From contig JAHDWP010000002.1 in NCBI GenBank assembly GCA_023382715.1, positions 1-64,000 on the forward strand: a stretch of 64,000 nucleotides of DNA, given 5' to 3'. Below, one piece after another: positions 8,619-18,267 of this stretch. Within the stretch, counting starts at the first letter, position 1. Each line of letters opens with the position of its first letter. This stretch comes from Anaerolineae bacterium (lineage in GTDB: Bacteria; Chloroflexota; Anaerolineae; Aggregatilineales; Aggregatilineaceae). The notes below the pieces were generated by a model that worked only from the letters and a program-made list of their open reading frames with translations, had not been told where the DNA came from and did no database searches. The translations under genes were made by a program, and so were the position numbers.

Positions 8619-10289
8619 ATGGTGAAAATCAAAAGGATAAAAATTCAGAATTTCAGGTCGATAAAATCCCTGGAATTTTTCCCTGCTAGTGTTTGCGCAT
8701 TAGTTGGTGAGAATGGCGTAGGAAAAACAAACATCCTTGCCGCTCTCGATTTTCTACTTGGCGAAAAATGGCCATCAAATCAGCGACTTGAAGTTTCTGA
8801 TTACTTCCAACATGACGAGCGACGAGAAATCTTTGTCGGAATCGAATTCGAACAAAACGCTTATGACATCCAGTTTATTTGTTTCAAGCAGGGCTTTGAG
8901 AAAGGCCAGAATCGAATTGGATATTTCTCAAATCCCTGTACAGACCTTAAACAGGCCGCTTTTCTCAAGACTGAACATCGCGAAAAATGCGCAATGACGT
9001 ATCTGGAAGCTAGCCGCGATCTGGATCGTCATCTAGGAACTTCCCCTTGGACACTATTTGGACGCATTACCAGCCAATTCAACGCCGATTTCCCAGAAGC
9101 CTCTATAGAACCTCTCGAAGCTCATTTTGAAGGTGCCCTAGAACTACTCCGAACTCCAAGATTCCAGCAATTCGAAGCGGAGATCGAAACCGCTTTTCGA
9201 GACCAACTTAAGCGTACCACTCACAACTTGCGATTAGAGTTCAAAGCCTTTGATCCCCAGAGCTACTACCGTTCAATCAATCTTGTTCTTCGGAGAGGGA
9301 AAGACGAGCGACTCAGGCTTCCAGAGGCTGGACAGGGGATGCGCAATTTGGCATTGTTGGCTCTGTTCCGAGCATATGCAACTGTATTCAAGGGGGATGC
9401 GATAATTGCCATCGAAGAGCCGGAAATCTATTTACATCCCCATGCTCAGCGCAGTTTAGCGAGTCTATTTAATGATCTTGCTGAGCGGGAAAACCAGGTG
9501 TTTTTCTCAACGCACGCTAGCAGCTTTGTAGACCTGGAACACTTTGATCAAGTTTGTCTGGTTGAGAGATGTGTGGACGATGACGGAGAGCAATGTACTA
9601 CGGTGCGGCAGGTTTCCGCCGAACAGTTTCTTGAGGAACGGCAAAAGCTTCATCCGTCTATTTCGATGACAACGGATAGCGTCAAAAAAAGACTTCACAA
9701 TATCAGTCGATTGGAGCACAGTGAGGTCTTTTTTGCCAGGAAAGCTGTTCTTGTCGAAGGAGAAACGGAGCAATATGCACTTCCCATTTTTGCCGATTGC
9801 CTCAGCTATAATCTGGACTCATTTGGCGTATCCATAATCAACGCTGGTGGCAAAAACAACTTGGATCAATTCTTCCAACTGTACAACGCCTTTGGCATTC
9901 CTGTTTATGTGATCTTCGATAATGACCAGGGTAAGCCAGATAAGGAATTGGAGCAAAATAGAGTCTTACTGCGAATGCTCCATCAACCCGAAACCTTAAA
10001 CCCTGAGCCAGAGATTTCGGCAACATACGCGGTTCTGAATATTGACTTCGAAACCGAAATGCGGAATGCCATTGGGTCTGAGAACTATGACAGTTTGTGT
10101 AAAGATGCAGCATACGAACTGGGCTCAAATCCGGGAAAAGGTCTGCGCGCTCGTTACATGGCGCAACGCTTGGCGGATGAGGGAATTGTGCCCAATTTCA
10201 TTTCGGATATCGTGCGAGCGATTAGAGTCCTGGGTGACATTGATGTTGAGGTGGCAAACGGCGATTTTCCAGAGGAATTTCCGTTCTGA
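8619..10289 (+). CDS. OLD-family ATPase/TOPRIM nuclease
   Basis: A 556-residue protein with an ABC-type ATPase N-terminus and a TOPRIM C-terminus, the build of overcoming-lysogenization-defect (OLD) nucleases. The start reads KIKRIKIQNFRSIKSLEF, typical of RecF/SMC-like ATPases. Walker A is GENGVGKT at 30-37, and the Walker B region is IIAIEEPEIYLHPHAQR near 263-280. TOPRIM shows the glutamate in VLVEGETEQ (about 378-386) and an acidic DND in VIFDNDQGK (about 433). The gene is visibly richer in A/T than the methyltransferase before it and the helicase after it, suggesting a separate origin. It lies between two genes that look like a natural pair. It may cut invading DNA under nucleotide control, as GajA does; that is inference. 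Confidence 0.85.
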   Translation: MVKIKRIKIQNFRSIKSLEFFPASVCALVGENGVGKTNILAALDFLLGEKWPSNQRLEVSDYFQHDERREIFVGIEFEQNAYDIQFICFKQGFEKGQNRIGYFSNPCTDLKQAAFLKTEHREKCAMTYLEASRDLDRHLGTSPWTLFGRITSQFNADFPEASIEPLEAHFEGALELLRTPRFQQFEAEIETAFRDQLKRTTHNLRLEFKAFDPQSYYRSINLVLRRGKDERLRLPEAGQGMRNLALLALFRAYATVFKGDAIIAIEEPEIYLHPHAQRSLASLFNDLAERENQVFFSTHASSFVDLEHFDQVCLVERCVDDDGEQCTTVRQVSAEQFLEERQKLHPSISMTTDSVKKRLHNISRLEHSEVFFARKAVLVEGETEQYALPIFADCLSYNLDSFGVSIINAGGKNNLDQFFQLYNAFGIPVYVIFDNDQGKPDKELEQNRVLLRMLHQPETLNPEPEISATYAVLNIDFETEMRNAIGSENYDSLCKDAAYELGSNPGKGLRARYMAQRLADEGIVPNFISDIVRAIRVLGDIDVEVANGDFPEEFPF

Positions 10290-10360
10290 GCGATAGTGTT
10301 GTTGCAAATGCAGTACACGAACAAAATCGACTCGCTGCGCGTTTGGAAAAAGGGCTTGAA

Positions 10361-13300
10361 ATGTACCACCCTCCAGATTACATCGACAATACCGCTGAGG
10401 AACGCATACTCGGCGCTGTGCTGCACCGCCTGCTCACCGAGTGGGATGAACGCGAACTGGATATCGCCAGTGGGTTCTTCGAGCCGAAGGTCTGGGAGAT
10501 GCTGGGCGATGCTCTGCGGAGGCTTTCGTGCTTCCGCCTGTTGCTGGGCCGTCCTCCGGAGCTAGAAAGCCCTGAAGCCGATGATGGGGTAGTAGATTTG
10601 CAGCGGTTCTATCGCCAGCGCCTGCGCGAAGACCTCGAAGCGCTGCCGCTCAACCGGGACTATGCCTTCCTGATCGATGACCTGACCGCTTTTCTGGCCC
10701 AGGAGTTGGTTCAAGTTCGATACTACAACGGCGCATTTCTGCATGCCAAAGCCTATCTGATGCCTCACGCGGCGATTGTCGGCAGCAGCAACTTCACGCC
10801 CTCGGGCATGACCCGTCAAGCCGAACTGAATCTCGTTCAGCAAAACCAGGCGGTAATCCGCGATCTGCGCCAGAACTGGTTCGAGCAGATGTGGGCTTAT
10901 TCGACCGATCACAAGCAGGACCTGATCGACGCGCTGAACGAAAGCAAGTTCGGCGATGCGCTCTGGACCCCGCACGATGTATTCATCAAGGTGCTGTACG
11001 AATACTTCCGTGACCGCATTATCCCCGAAGAAGTTGAGGCGCGCATAGGGGTTGAACTGGCCAGTTTCCAGCAAGAGGGCTTGCGAGAGGCCATTCGCCT
11101 GATCGACCGGCACGGCGGGGTGATTGTCAGCGACGCGGTGGGGCTGGGCAAGACGTATATCGGCATGAGCCTGCTGGAACACTACGTGTTGGGTAAGCGT
11201 CGCAAGGGGCACATCCCGCGCGGACTGGTCATCTGCCCGGCGCAGTTGCGCGATCTGGTCTGGGAACCGAAGCTGGACGAGTACGGGATCAAGGCAGAGG
11301 TCATCTCCCAGGAACTGGTAAGCCGCGATTCGTTCGACTGGAAACACTACAACCGGTACGATGTGGTGCTGATCGACGAAAGCCACAACTTCCGCAATCC
11401 GGGCACCAACCGCTACCAGAACCTGATGAAGATGCTGGCCACCGGCAACCCGGATACCAAGGTCATCCTCATGACGGCGACACCGGTCAACAATTCGGTG
11501 TGGGACCTGTATCACCAGATTTCGTTTATCACACGCGGCCAGGATGTGTTCTTCCGCGAATATGGTATCCGCAACCTAAAGGGATATTTCCGGGAAGTCC
11601 AGGACGGTGGCGCGGACATCTTCACGCTGCTGGAACAAACGATGGTGCGTCGCAGCCGCCAGGATGTGAAGCAGCGCCAGCAAGCTGGGGAAGAAATTCG
11701 CTTGCCGGGGAAGGGAATCATTCACTTTCCCGAGCGACTGCTCTACAGCGTCAACTACGATCTGGAAGCCACCTATGACGGATTCTACGAAAAGATCGTG
11801 GCGCGTATCGAAAGCCTCTCGCTGATCAGCTTCAATATCGAGCAGTATCGCAAAGGCGATATCGACCAAGAAGTCGAGCGTGTGCGGCAGTATTCAAATG
11901 CACTAATTGGCATCCTGAAAACACTTTATCTCAAGCGCCTGGAAAGCTCGCTGGCAGCCTTTGAAGTCAGCATCCGACGTCAGCAGCAGTTCCAGGAACG
12001 GTTCTACGATATGCTGGTCAACCATGAGAGACTGCTAGACTCGGCTACCAACCGCCGTTTGCTAGCTCTGGAAGCGCTGGAAGACGACACTGTAACCGAC
12101 GATATTGAGGTGATTATTGAGTCACTACCTGAGGCGGACATTCGCGACTATGATCTACGCGCTATCCGCCGCGAACTCAGCCTGGATATGCAGACGCTCG
12201 ATGCCATTCTTGACATGGTCGAGTTAGTCCAGCATCTGGATGACGAGCAGAAACGCGATGCCAAACTTGCTGAGGTCAAGCGGCTGCTGTCCGATGATCT
12301 GCGTGGGCGAAAAATCCTGCTCTTTTCGTACTACCGGGACACAGCCCAATATGTCTATGAAGCGCTGATTGGCGATCCAACATGGCAAGAAAGCTGGTCC
12401 CGCCCGCCTGTGATCGAGGTCATCCACGGCGAAACCGATCCCCATAGGCGCGAGAATCTTGTCAAGCGCTTTGCCCCAAAAGCCAACACAACTGAAGACA
12501 ATCCACCACCGATTTCTGAAGCCGATCCAGAGATCGACATCCTGATCTCCACCGACGTGCTGAGTGAAGGGCAGAATCTGCAAGATGCGGGCGTGATCAT
12601 TAACTACGATCTTCACTGGACGCCGATTCGAATGATTCAACGAGCAGGGCGCATTGATCGCCTGGGCACCGAGTTCGACACACTGCATGTCTTCAACTGC
12701 TTTCCTCAGACCGGATTGGAGCAATTACTGGGGCTGGTGGAGCGATTACAAGACCGCATCCGTGACATCGACCGTACAGTGGGTCTCGATGCCAGTATCC
12801 TGGGCGAAGTTGTCAGCTCGCGTTCACTTGACCAACTCAGACGACTGCACCAGGAAGATCAAAGCGTGATCGACGAGTTGGAGCGGGAAATTGAGCTTGT
12901 CTCAACCGATGAAATGAAGCTCCCGCTTATCCTGTACTTGCAGCAAGCTGGACTAGAAAAGGTCAAGAGCATTCCACTGGGAATCGGTTCTGGAATTGCC
13001 AAGTCACTTCACCCATCTGGTGAGTTTTTCGCGTTTCAGGCAGCAGATCGTCATTTCTGGCGACTCTATACGGCTGACGAAGTTATCAGCGACAAGCGCC
13101 GTCTATACCGCTATCTATTGGTTGGTTCCGACGAACCCCGTTCAATGTCTGCCGATTTTGAGGTCTACGACAGGCTCGATCAGGCCACCAACGATGTGCT
13201 TGAAGAGATTAACTCAGCAGTTCGTGCGCGTCGCATTAAGCCTAAGATGGGTGCGATCAATGTGGAACTGGGTGCGGCGTTACGCCAGCCCACTCTGCTC

Positions 13301-13591
13301 ACGACTGCCGAAATTGCAGCGCCAGACGACCTTGTCGCTCCAGAGAATCTGCGTCAGAAGGTTCAACAGGTTATCCAGAACATCTCGCTGGACGCCTTCA
13401 GGCGTGATAAAACGCTGAGGGCGGTTTTGGCCAACTATCGAGACGATCAGAATCAACGTGCTCTGGTAGAAGCCCTGGATGAGTTCTTTGTCGAGAACGA
13501 ATTATATCGTGACATCATCATGCCCAAGACGACCTTGGAGCAGATTCGTGCCGAAGATTTGCGATTGGTGGCATATGAGGTTTTCAGATAA
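10361..13591 (+). CDS. PLD-nuclease / SNF2-type helicase fusion protein
   Basis: A 1076-residue fusion. The N-terminal region (about 1-200) is a phospholipase-D-like nuclease with one HKD-type motif (H128-A-K130, then IVGSSNFTPSG); such proteins usually dimerise to form the active site. A superfamily-2 SNF2-like helicase follows: Walker A DAVGLGKT near 258-266, Walker B IDESHNFRN near 338-346, motif III MTATPVNNS. The C-terminal RecA fold has STDVLSEGQNLQ and QRAGRIDRLG. I prefer the ATG at 10361 (AAAGGG six bases upstream) over a TTG at 10343. Helicase-PLD proteins of this build are found beside DNA methyltransferases in defence loci and probably translocate on and cut unmodified DNA. Codon use matches the methyltransferase more than the intervening OLD gene. 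Confidence 0.88.
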   Translation: MYHPPDYIDNTAEERILGAVLHRLLTEWDERELDIASGFFEPKVWEMLGDALRRLSCFRLLLGRPPELESPEADDGVVDLQRFYRQRLREDLEALPLNRDYAFLIDDLTAFLAQELVQVRYYNGAFLHAKAYLMPHAAIVGSSNFTPSGMTRQAELNLVQQNQAVIRDLRQNWFEQMWAYSTDHKQDLIDALNESKFGDALWTPHDVFIKVLYEYFRDRIIPEEVEARIGVELASFQQEGLREAIRLIDRHGGVIVSDAVGLGKTYIGMSLLEHYVLGKRRKGHIPRGLVICPAQLRDLVWEPKLDEYGIKAEVISQELVSRDSFDWKHYNRYDVVLIDESHNFRNPGTNRYQNLMKMLATGNPDTKVILMTATPVNNSVWDLYHQISFITRGQDVFFREYGIRNLKGYFREVQDGGADIFTLLEQTMVRRSRQDVKQRQQAGEEIRLPGKGIIHFPERLLYSVNYDLEATYDGFYEKIVARIESLSLISFNIEQYRKGDIDQEVERVRQYSNALIGILKTLYLKRLESSLAAFEVSIRRQQQFQERFYDMLVNHERLLDSATNRRLLALEALEDDTVTDDIEVIIESLPEADIRDYDLRAIRRELSLDMQTLDAILDMVELVQHLDDEQKRDAKLAEVKRLLSDDLRGRKILLFSYYRDTAQYVYEALIGDPTWQESWSRPPVIEVIHGETDPHRRENLVKRFAPKANTTEDNPPPISEADPEIDILISTDVLSEGQNLQDAGVIINYDLHWTPIRMIQRAGRIDRLGTEFDTLHVFNCFPQTGLEQLLGLVERLQDRIRDIDRTVGLDASILGEVVSSRSLDQLRRLHQEDQSVIDELEREIELVSTDEMKLPLILYLQQAGLEKVKSIPLGIGSGIAKSLHPSGEFFAFQAADRHFWRLYTADEVISDKRRLYRYLLVGSDEPRSMSADFEVYDRLDQATNDVLEEINSAVRARRIKPKMGAINVELGAALRQPTLLTTAEIAAPDDLVAPENLRQKVQQVIQNISLDAFRRDKTLRAVLANYRDDQNQRALVEALDEFFVENELYRDIIMPKTTLEQIRAEDLRLVAYEVFR

Positions 13592-15460
13592 AGGTTCTGG
13601 GCTGGGTGATCGTGCCAGGAAACAATCGGAGGTGGCGAGTTGATATTGCAACGAGTGACAGTCAGAAACTTTCGTAATCTCGACAATGTAACCGTAGACC
13701 TCGGTCTGTTCAGCGTCATAATAGGCCCAAACAATTCAGGGAAGACCAATCTGCTAGAGGCTATCAGAAAAGTTTTGGGGCCAGGAAGTGCTCGAAACGT
13801 ATCTATTTTGGATTCTGACTTTGGGGATTTAGCGCGTCCCATTGAAATCGAAATATGTTTTGAGGTAAATACCGAACATGACTTAGCTGCATTTTACGGA
13901 ATACGCGGCGGCCAAATTGAACCGACTCAAAGGACAGTAACAATTCACTTTGAGGCTGAATGGAGGCAAGAAAACCGTGAAGTCTATGCCGAGTGCCTTA
14001 TCATACGAGATGGATTGCCAGAGGAGCATCGACAGCGAGCAGTTTTCGACTGGACGTTCAAGCGTTACATTCAATTTGAGTTAGTCCCTGCCATCCGAGA
14101 AGTGCCATCAAGCGCTGACTTTTCGGCGCGTTCATCCGACTTGCGGCAGATTTTCTCATATTTTGCTTCGGATTTTGTGCGCCCTGTTGAAGCCGTTCTA
14201 AAGGCGACATCGGCGACTCTTGCTAAAGTGGAATCAGACACAGAGACCCTCAGAGAGTTAGGATTGGCTGATGTTGCCAATACTATCCAGACGAAGTTTA
14301 GTGAGTTGGATCGCCAATTTCGGGAGGGCGCGCAAGACAATAGACCTCCTTTCTTGCGACCTCAAATTGGCGATTATAAGCAGAACTGGAAAGAAATCGA
14401 AACGACCTTAGAAAGCCTCGCGGGGGATGATGATTCCACTTCTGATGGTCGCGAACACCAACACATTGAAGACTTGCGACAAATTGTAAAGAAGGTTCTC
14501 TTGGTAATCGAACGGGCGGATTTTCAAGTTACCCTTTTCGAGCTTCGGGAGAGCATTTCGCAAAGTTCGCAGTTCAGTGGTATGCATTCGCAGATAGCAG
14601 ATATTGCTTCGGCGTTGATACCGGGTTACAACGCCTCGCTAAGCCTCTTCCCTATAAAGGATAACGAACTCATCGCAAGTGCTGCGGTTGAAATGGAGGG
14701 CTTGCCGTTTCAACATCAAGGCAGTGGACATCAAAGCTCGTTTGTCATTGGCCTAAAACTCTTACGTGCTCTTGCCCAACTTCAAGATGATGCAGAGGGA
14801 GAAGTCAATTACCTCCTGCTTGGATTAGAGGAAATAGAAACGCATTTGCATCCTCAGATGCAGCGTTTTGTAGTCAACGCGCTTAGGAGCCTTCAACAAC
14901 GTTTTGCAGACGATGGGAAAACTATCCAGATTATTCTTACCACGCACTCACCGGATATTTTGTCTCGATGCGAAATTGAGAATCTGATAATCCTCGGCCC
15001 CAAGCATCGAACTGATAGGGTAGGAAGATGTTCCCTGGAAGACCTTAAAGCTATTGCCTTATCAGTGGCAGGTGGCGAGATCGGCGGCTTGTCGAAGAAG
15101 ATAGCCAGACTCAGATTGGAAGCTGAACAACTTCTTTTGACAAATGGTGACGCTCTCTTTGCTCAATGCGTTGTTGTCGCAGAGGGTGCTTCAGAACAGG
15201 GGGCAATTCCGGTTTTTGCTCGAAATATGACAGATGGTTTTGACCTTGATGAAGTTGGTGTTACGGTTATTGACGGATGCGGTGCCGAAATGATGTATCC
15301 GCTTTACCTTTTACAGCAATTGAACATCCCAAGTACATTTGCCTACGATTCGACCGATCCAGTTCACAAGCACATTGCTGAGAAATTCGGGGGATTTCCC
15401 ACTGATCTTCATAAGTTCGAGGACGAAATTCTAGCAAACATTCCCATTCACTTGGTGCTA

Positions 15461-16328
15461 GGGCGTGTTTGCAAACTTATAGCCAGAGCAAGATGGCGGC
15501 GAGAGTGACGACAGCCCGGTAACAGTCCGCCCGTTTTTCATAGCGTGTGGCGACGCGCCGGAACTGTTTGAGCCGGTTGATAAAGCGCTCCACCCGATTA
15601 CGGAGGCGATAGAGAGTGCGGTCAAAAGGGCCAGAGCGATGCTCATTCCGCTTGTGCGGGATGGTGATGCGGATCCCACGCCGTCGCAGAGTGTTGCGGA
15701 GCTTGCGGCTGCTGTATCCCTTATCGCCCACCAGGCGTTTGGGACGCCGCTTGGGGCGACCCCTGCCAACCCGCTTGACCGCGCCCTGGTCCAACAGCTC
15801 CTCGGCGACGGTGGCTTCATGCTGTTGGCCAGGCGTAAGGACAAAGGTCATCAACTGCCCATTGCCCTCCACACGCACATGCAGCTTGGTGCTGAACCCG
15901 CCCTGGCTGCGACCTAAGGCGTCCGTTTTCGGGTCACTTTTTTTGCCCCGGCGGCGTGCTGATGAGCCCGCACGACGGTGCCATCCACAAAATGTACTTC
16001 CCAGTCCAACTTTCCGGCTCGGTCCGCTTGTTCCTGCACCGCCGCCAGGATGCGATCCCATAATCCGGCCCGTGTCCACCGGTAGAAGCGGCTCGCCACC
16101 GTCGACCAGGGACCGTACCGTGCGGGTAAATCACGCCAGGGGGCGCCGGTCCGGATGACCCAGAGCATCCCGTTGATGATCCGCCGATGGTCGTCCGCCG
16201 GGCGTCCCGTCTTGGGCTTCTGGGGCGGCAGCAGCGGTTGCAGTCGCTCCCATTGTTCGTCGGTTAATTCATGTCGTTTGCTCATGGCCCGCAGTATACC
16301 GGCGTGGTTCGACTTTGCAAACACGCCT
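15461..16328 (-). mobile_element. IS5-family (IS427-like, two-frame) insertion sequence inside gajA
   Basis: An 868-bp element with 15-bp inverted ends (GGGCGTGTTTGCAAA at 15461-15475; complement of 16314-16328 reads AGGCGTGTTTGCAAA). It is flanked by TA on both sides (15459-15460 and 16329-16330). Host sequence rejoins as GTGCTA/GAAGCTC, restoring the gajA reading frame, so the boundaries are well supported. Clean ends and an intact frameshift site indicate recent insertion. Confidence 0.92.
15477..16285 (-). CDS. IS5-family transposase made by programmed -1 frameshift
   Basis: Two overlapping frames encode one transposase. The first starts at ATG 16285 (MSKRHELTDEQWERLQPLLP) and ends at 15914. 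It holds the HTH and first acidic residue (HFVDGTVVRAHQHAAG). The second frame covers SKLHVRVEGNGQ-type sequence with the second Asp in LVGDKGYSS and the Glu in NRVERFINRLKQFR. A run of seven A on the coding strand (15938-15944) lies in the overlap, the usual slippery site for -1 shifting in this group. The shift direction was checked from the frame coordinates. Both halves look intact. Confidence 0.9.
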
Positions 16329-16622
16329 TAGAAGCTCTCTATGAAGTGAACGAGCATCGTGTCACAGAGATGGTTAGGAGTTTGCCTAAAACAGGTGTTC
16401 TTCAAGGAATAGAAACTCCTGAATCCTTGATAGCTTGTTTGGAGAATGTAAAAAACGGGCAAATTCATGACTTGACTCGGCAAATTAGGACAATGTTAGA
16501 TAAAGAAAAAGGGTACATGACCGGACGCAGAATTGCACAAAAAGCTACGAAGCCAGAATATGTGCCTGGTGTCTACAAGCGTATGCTCTTGGATGCCCGA
16601 CGAAAAGCCAAAGGTGAGCTGG

Positions 16623-18200
16623 ATGCGCCAGACTTCAGTTCGTGACTCCTCCCAATTACAAGCCATCTACGCACCGATTAATGCCCATCATGTGGTTATT
16701 GCCCCTGCTGGATACGGAAAAACCTATGTGATGGCGAAACGTATTGCCTACCTAATCACAGCAGGTTATGTCCGTCCCCCGTATCGGGTTCTAGGATTGA
16801 CTTTTACAAATTCCGCTGCGGCCACGATGCAACGGAGAGTTGCGCGTGAAGTGGATCAACAATTCCACGAGTGTATAGACATTATGAATTTCCACTCTTT
16901 TTGTTATCAAGCACTTGTGGCCTATGGCACGGAAATAGGAATCCAGCCTGATTTTATTGTCGTGGGAGAACAAAAAACTGACAATGGGCCTGGATTGACT
17001 TACGATGATTTGCTCTTGGGAGGAAAAGCGTTATTGGAAATTTCGCGTATTTTAGCCCTATACCGGGCAGTGTATCGCTATATCGTGGTTGATGAATTTC
17101 AGGACACCAATCCGTGTCAGTTTGGAATTTTGAGACTATTGGTAAAGGGGCTTGCCCCTCAAAATGATGATCGCCCAGTAATGATATTTGCAGATAAAGA
17201 ACAAGCAATATACGAATTTCGTGATGCACGCCCAGAGAATGTAGATCATGCCCTAAGCGAATTTGGCTGCCGAGAGACAATCAGGCTAACGCAAAACCAT
17301 AGGGTAAAAAATAATGACATTGACGCTTTAGGCCGTCTTCTTCGGACAGATGACTTTGGCATTGAAATATTACCTCAAAGAAAATACCCTCTTTCTCTAT
17401 CCCGCAATGTAGCTGAAGAAGCTCCCAGAGTAGCCGAATTGATTCAGGGTTTGCAGCAGCGTGGTATTTCTTTGCACGAAATCTGCGTTATCGCGGCCAC
17501 AGGGTATCGATTAAACAGTATTATCGAACAACTGGATACTTCCCCTAAAGTCCCCTATGTGTTTATACCATCATTTCAGACGAAAGAGATTGAAGACAAG
17601 CACCCGACTCTCGTAGAGAAGTTGACTGAAATCGCACAAAAAGGCTCTAATACCTGTCGAAGCCTGTTGGATGTTATTCCCAAGACCGACGGTGAAGGCA
17701 AAACCGATCCTGTGCTTAACCTAATGCGTGTAATGGCTCAGCAATATGATTCACGGTATCGAAATCTGCCCCTAAAAAGACGAGCAGCGATTTTCAGAAA
17801 TCATCTTTACCTGGAAATCGACTGGGGAACTTTAATTCGAGAACGTTGCACCGACCGGGTTTTTATCTCAACAATTCACGGTGTTAAGGGTTTAGAGTTT
17901 GAACATGTAGTATTGGTTGGAATGGAAGACAGAGGAATACCTCATTGGAAAATATGCCGGGAATGCCGAAATGGCAACTCAGTGGAATCTCTTCTCAAGG
18001 AGCCTGCGAGACAGTTGCACGTCGCTGTAACGCGCAGTATCTCCGAAGTGTATTTCTTTAGCGTGCAGCAGCAAACAAGTCAATATGGTGGGGTATTTGA
18101 TAGGCAGACAACATGCCTTTTGTCTCCTATTCAATCATATCTTGGACTCGGAGTGGATGTGTCGGTTCCGGTGTTATGTCAAGCTTGTTCCGTCTCATAA
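16623..18200 (+). CDS. gajB: Gabija-type GajB, UvrD/Rep-like helicase
   Basis: A 525-residue superfamily-1 helicase, the second subunit of Gabija-like defence. Walker A is APAGYGKT at 27-34, motif Ia region LGLTFTNSAAATMQRRV, Walker B VVDEFQDTNPCQ near 154-165, motif V region STIHGVKGLEFEHVVLVG near 415-432, and motif VI LHVAVTRS. The ATG at 16623 is preferred because GGTGAG precedes it and it overlaps the end of gajA by 23 bp, so translation is coupled. Upstream in-frame ATGs would lie within gajA. The length fits GajB (about 500 residues). The gene is intact although its partner is broken, and it is A/T-rich compared with flanking metabolic genes. Confidence 0.87.
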   Translation: MRQTSVRDSSQLQAIYAPINAHHVVIAPAGYGKTYVMAKRIAYLITAGYVRPPYRVLGLTFTNSAAATMQRRVAREVDQQFHECIDIMNFHSFCYQALVAYGTEIGIQPDFIVVGEQKTDNGPGLTYDDLLLGGKALLEISRILALYRAVYRYIVVDEFQDTNPCQFGILRLLVKGLAPQNDDRPVMIFADKEQAIYEFRDARPENVDHALSEFGCRETIRLTQNHRVKNNDIDALGRLLRTDDFGIEILPQRKYPLSLSRNVAEEAPRVAELIQGLQQRGISLHEICVIAATGYRLNSIIEQLDTSPKVPYVFIPSFQTKEIEDKHPTLVEKLTEIAQKGSNTCRSLLDVIPKTDGEGKTDPVLNLMRVMAQQYDSRYRNLPLKRRAAIFRNHLYLEIDWGTLIRERCTDRVFISTIHGVKGLEFEHVVLVGMEDRGIPHWKICRECRNGNSVESLLKEPARQLHVAVTRSISEVYFFSVQQQTSQYGGVFDRQTTCLLSPIQSYLGLGVDVSVPVLCQACSVS

Positions 18201-18216
18201 TGGGATTAGAAGTTCC

Positions 18217-18252
18217 TTGCGCTGAGCGAGGGAATCGCCTCGCTCAGCGCAA
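18217..18252. terminator. Bidirectional hairpin terminator after gajB
   Basis: Perfect 15-bp inverted repeat: TTGCGCTGAGCGAGG (18217-18231), six-base loop, CCTCGCTCAGCGCAA (18238-18252). It lies between convergent gajB and the minus-strand HTH gene. There is no T tract. The core resembles the hairpin at 18795-18820. Confidence 0.75.
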
Positions 18253-18267
18253 TCCAAATGCTTGCAC

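Larger units (their letters stand above)
13640..16645 (+). pseudogene. gajA: Gabija-type GajA (class 2 OLD nuclease), interrupted by an insertion sequence
   Basis: ATPase/TOPRIM nuclease of a Gabija-like system, split by the IS at 15461-16328. The start is TTG at 13640 with GGAGG seven bases upstream. Visible motifs are VRNFRNLDNVTVDLG, Walker A GPNNSGKT (29-36), an SGHQSSF signature, Walker B YLLLGLEEIETHLHPQM, TOPRIM VVVAEGASEQG (about 512-522) and AYDSTDP. The frame runs 607 codons into the element, then 15 IS-derived residues to a stop at 15508. The tail resumes in the same frame at 16329 (EALYEVNEHRV...) and stops at 16645. Removing the 868-bp element plus one TA copy gives a continuous 711-residue protein. 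The 622-residue stub retains ATPase and TOPRIM, so partial activity is possible. The gajB ATG overlaps the tail. Confidence 0.85.

Noticed and set aside
10296-10565. Separate 89-codon gene before the PLD-helicase
   Set aside because: It overlaps the N-terminus of the fusion protein in another frame, lacks similarity to anything I know, and the fusion protein has a better ribosome site.
5150-13591. DISARM or BREX locus
   Set aside because: No DrmA/DrmB (DUF1998), BrxB, BrxC, PglZ or BrxL-like protein is present, so neither name can be applied.
5150-13591. Type I restriction-modification locus
   Set aside because: No HsdS-type specificity subunit and no HsdR with an N-terminal PD-(D/E)XK nuclease; the methyltransferase carries its own C-terminal recognition region.
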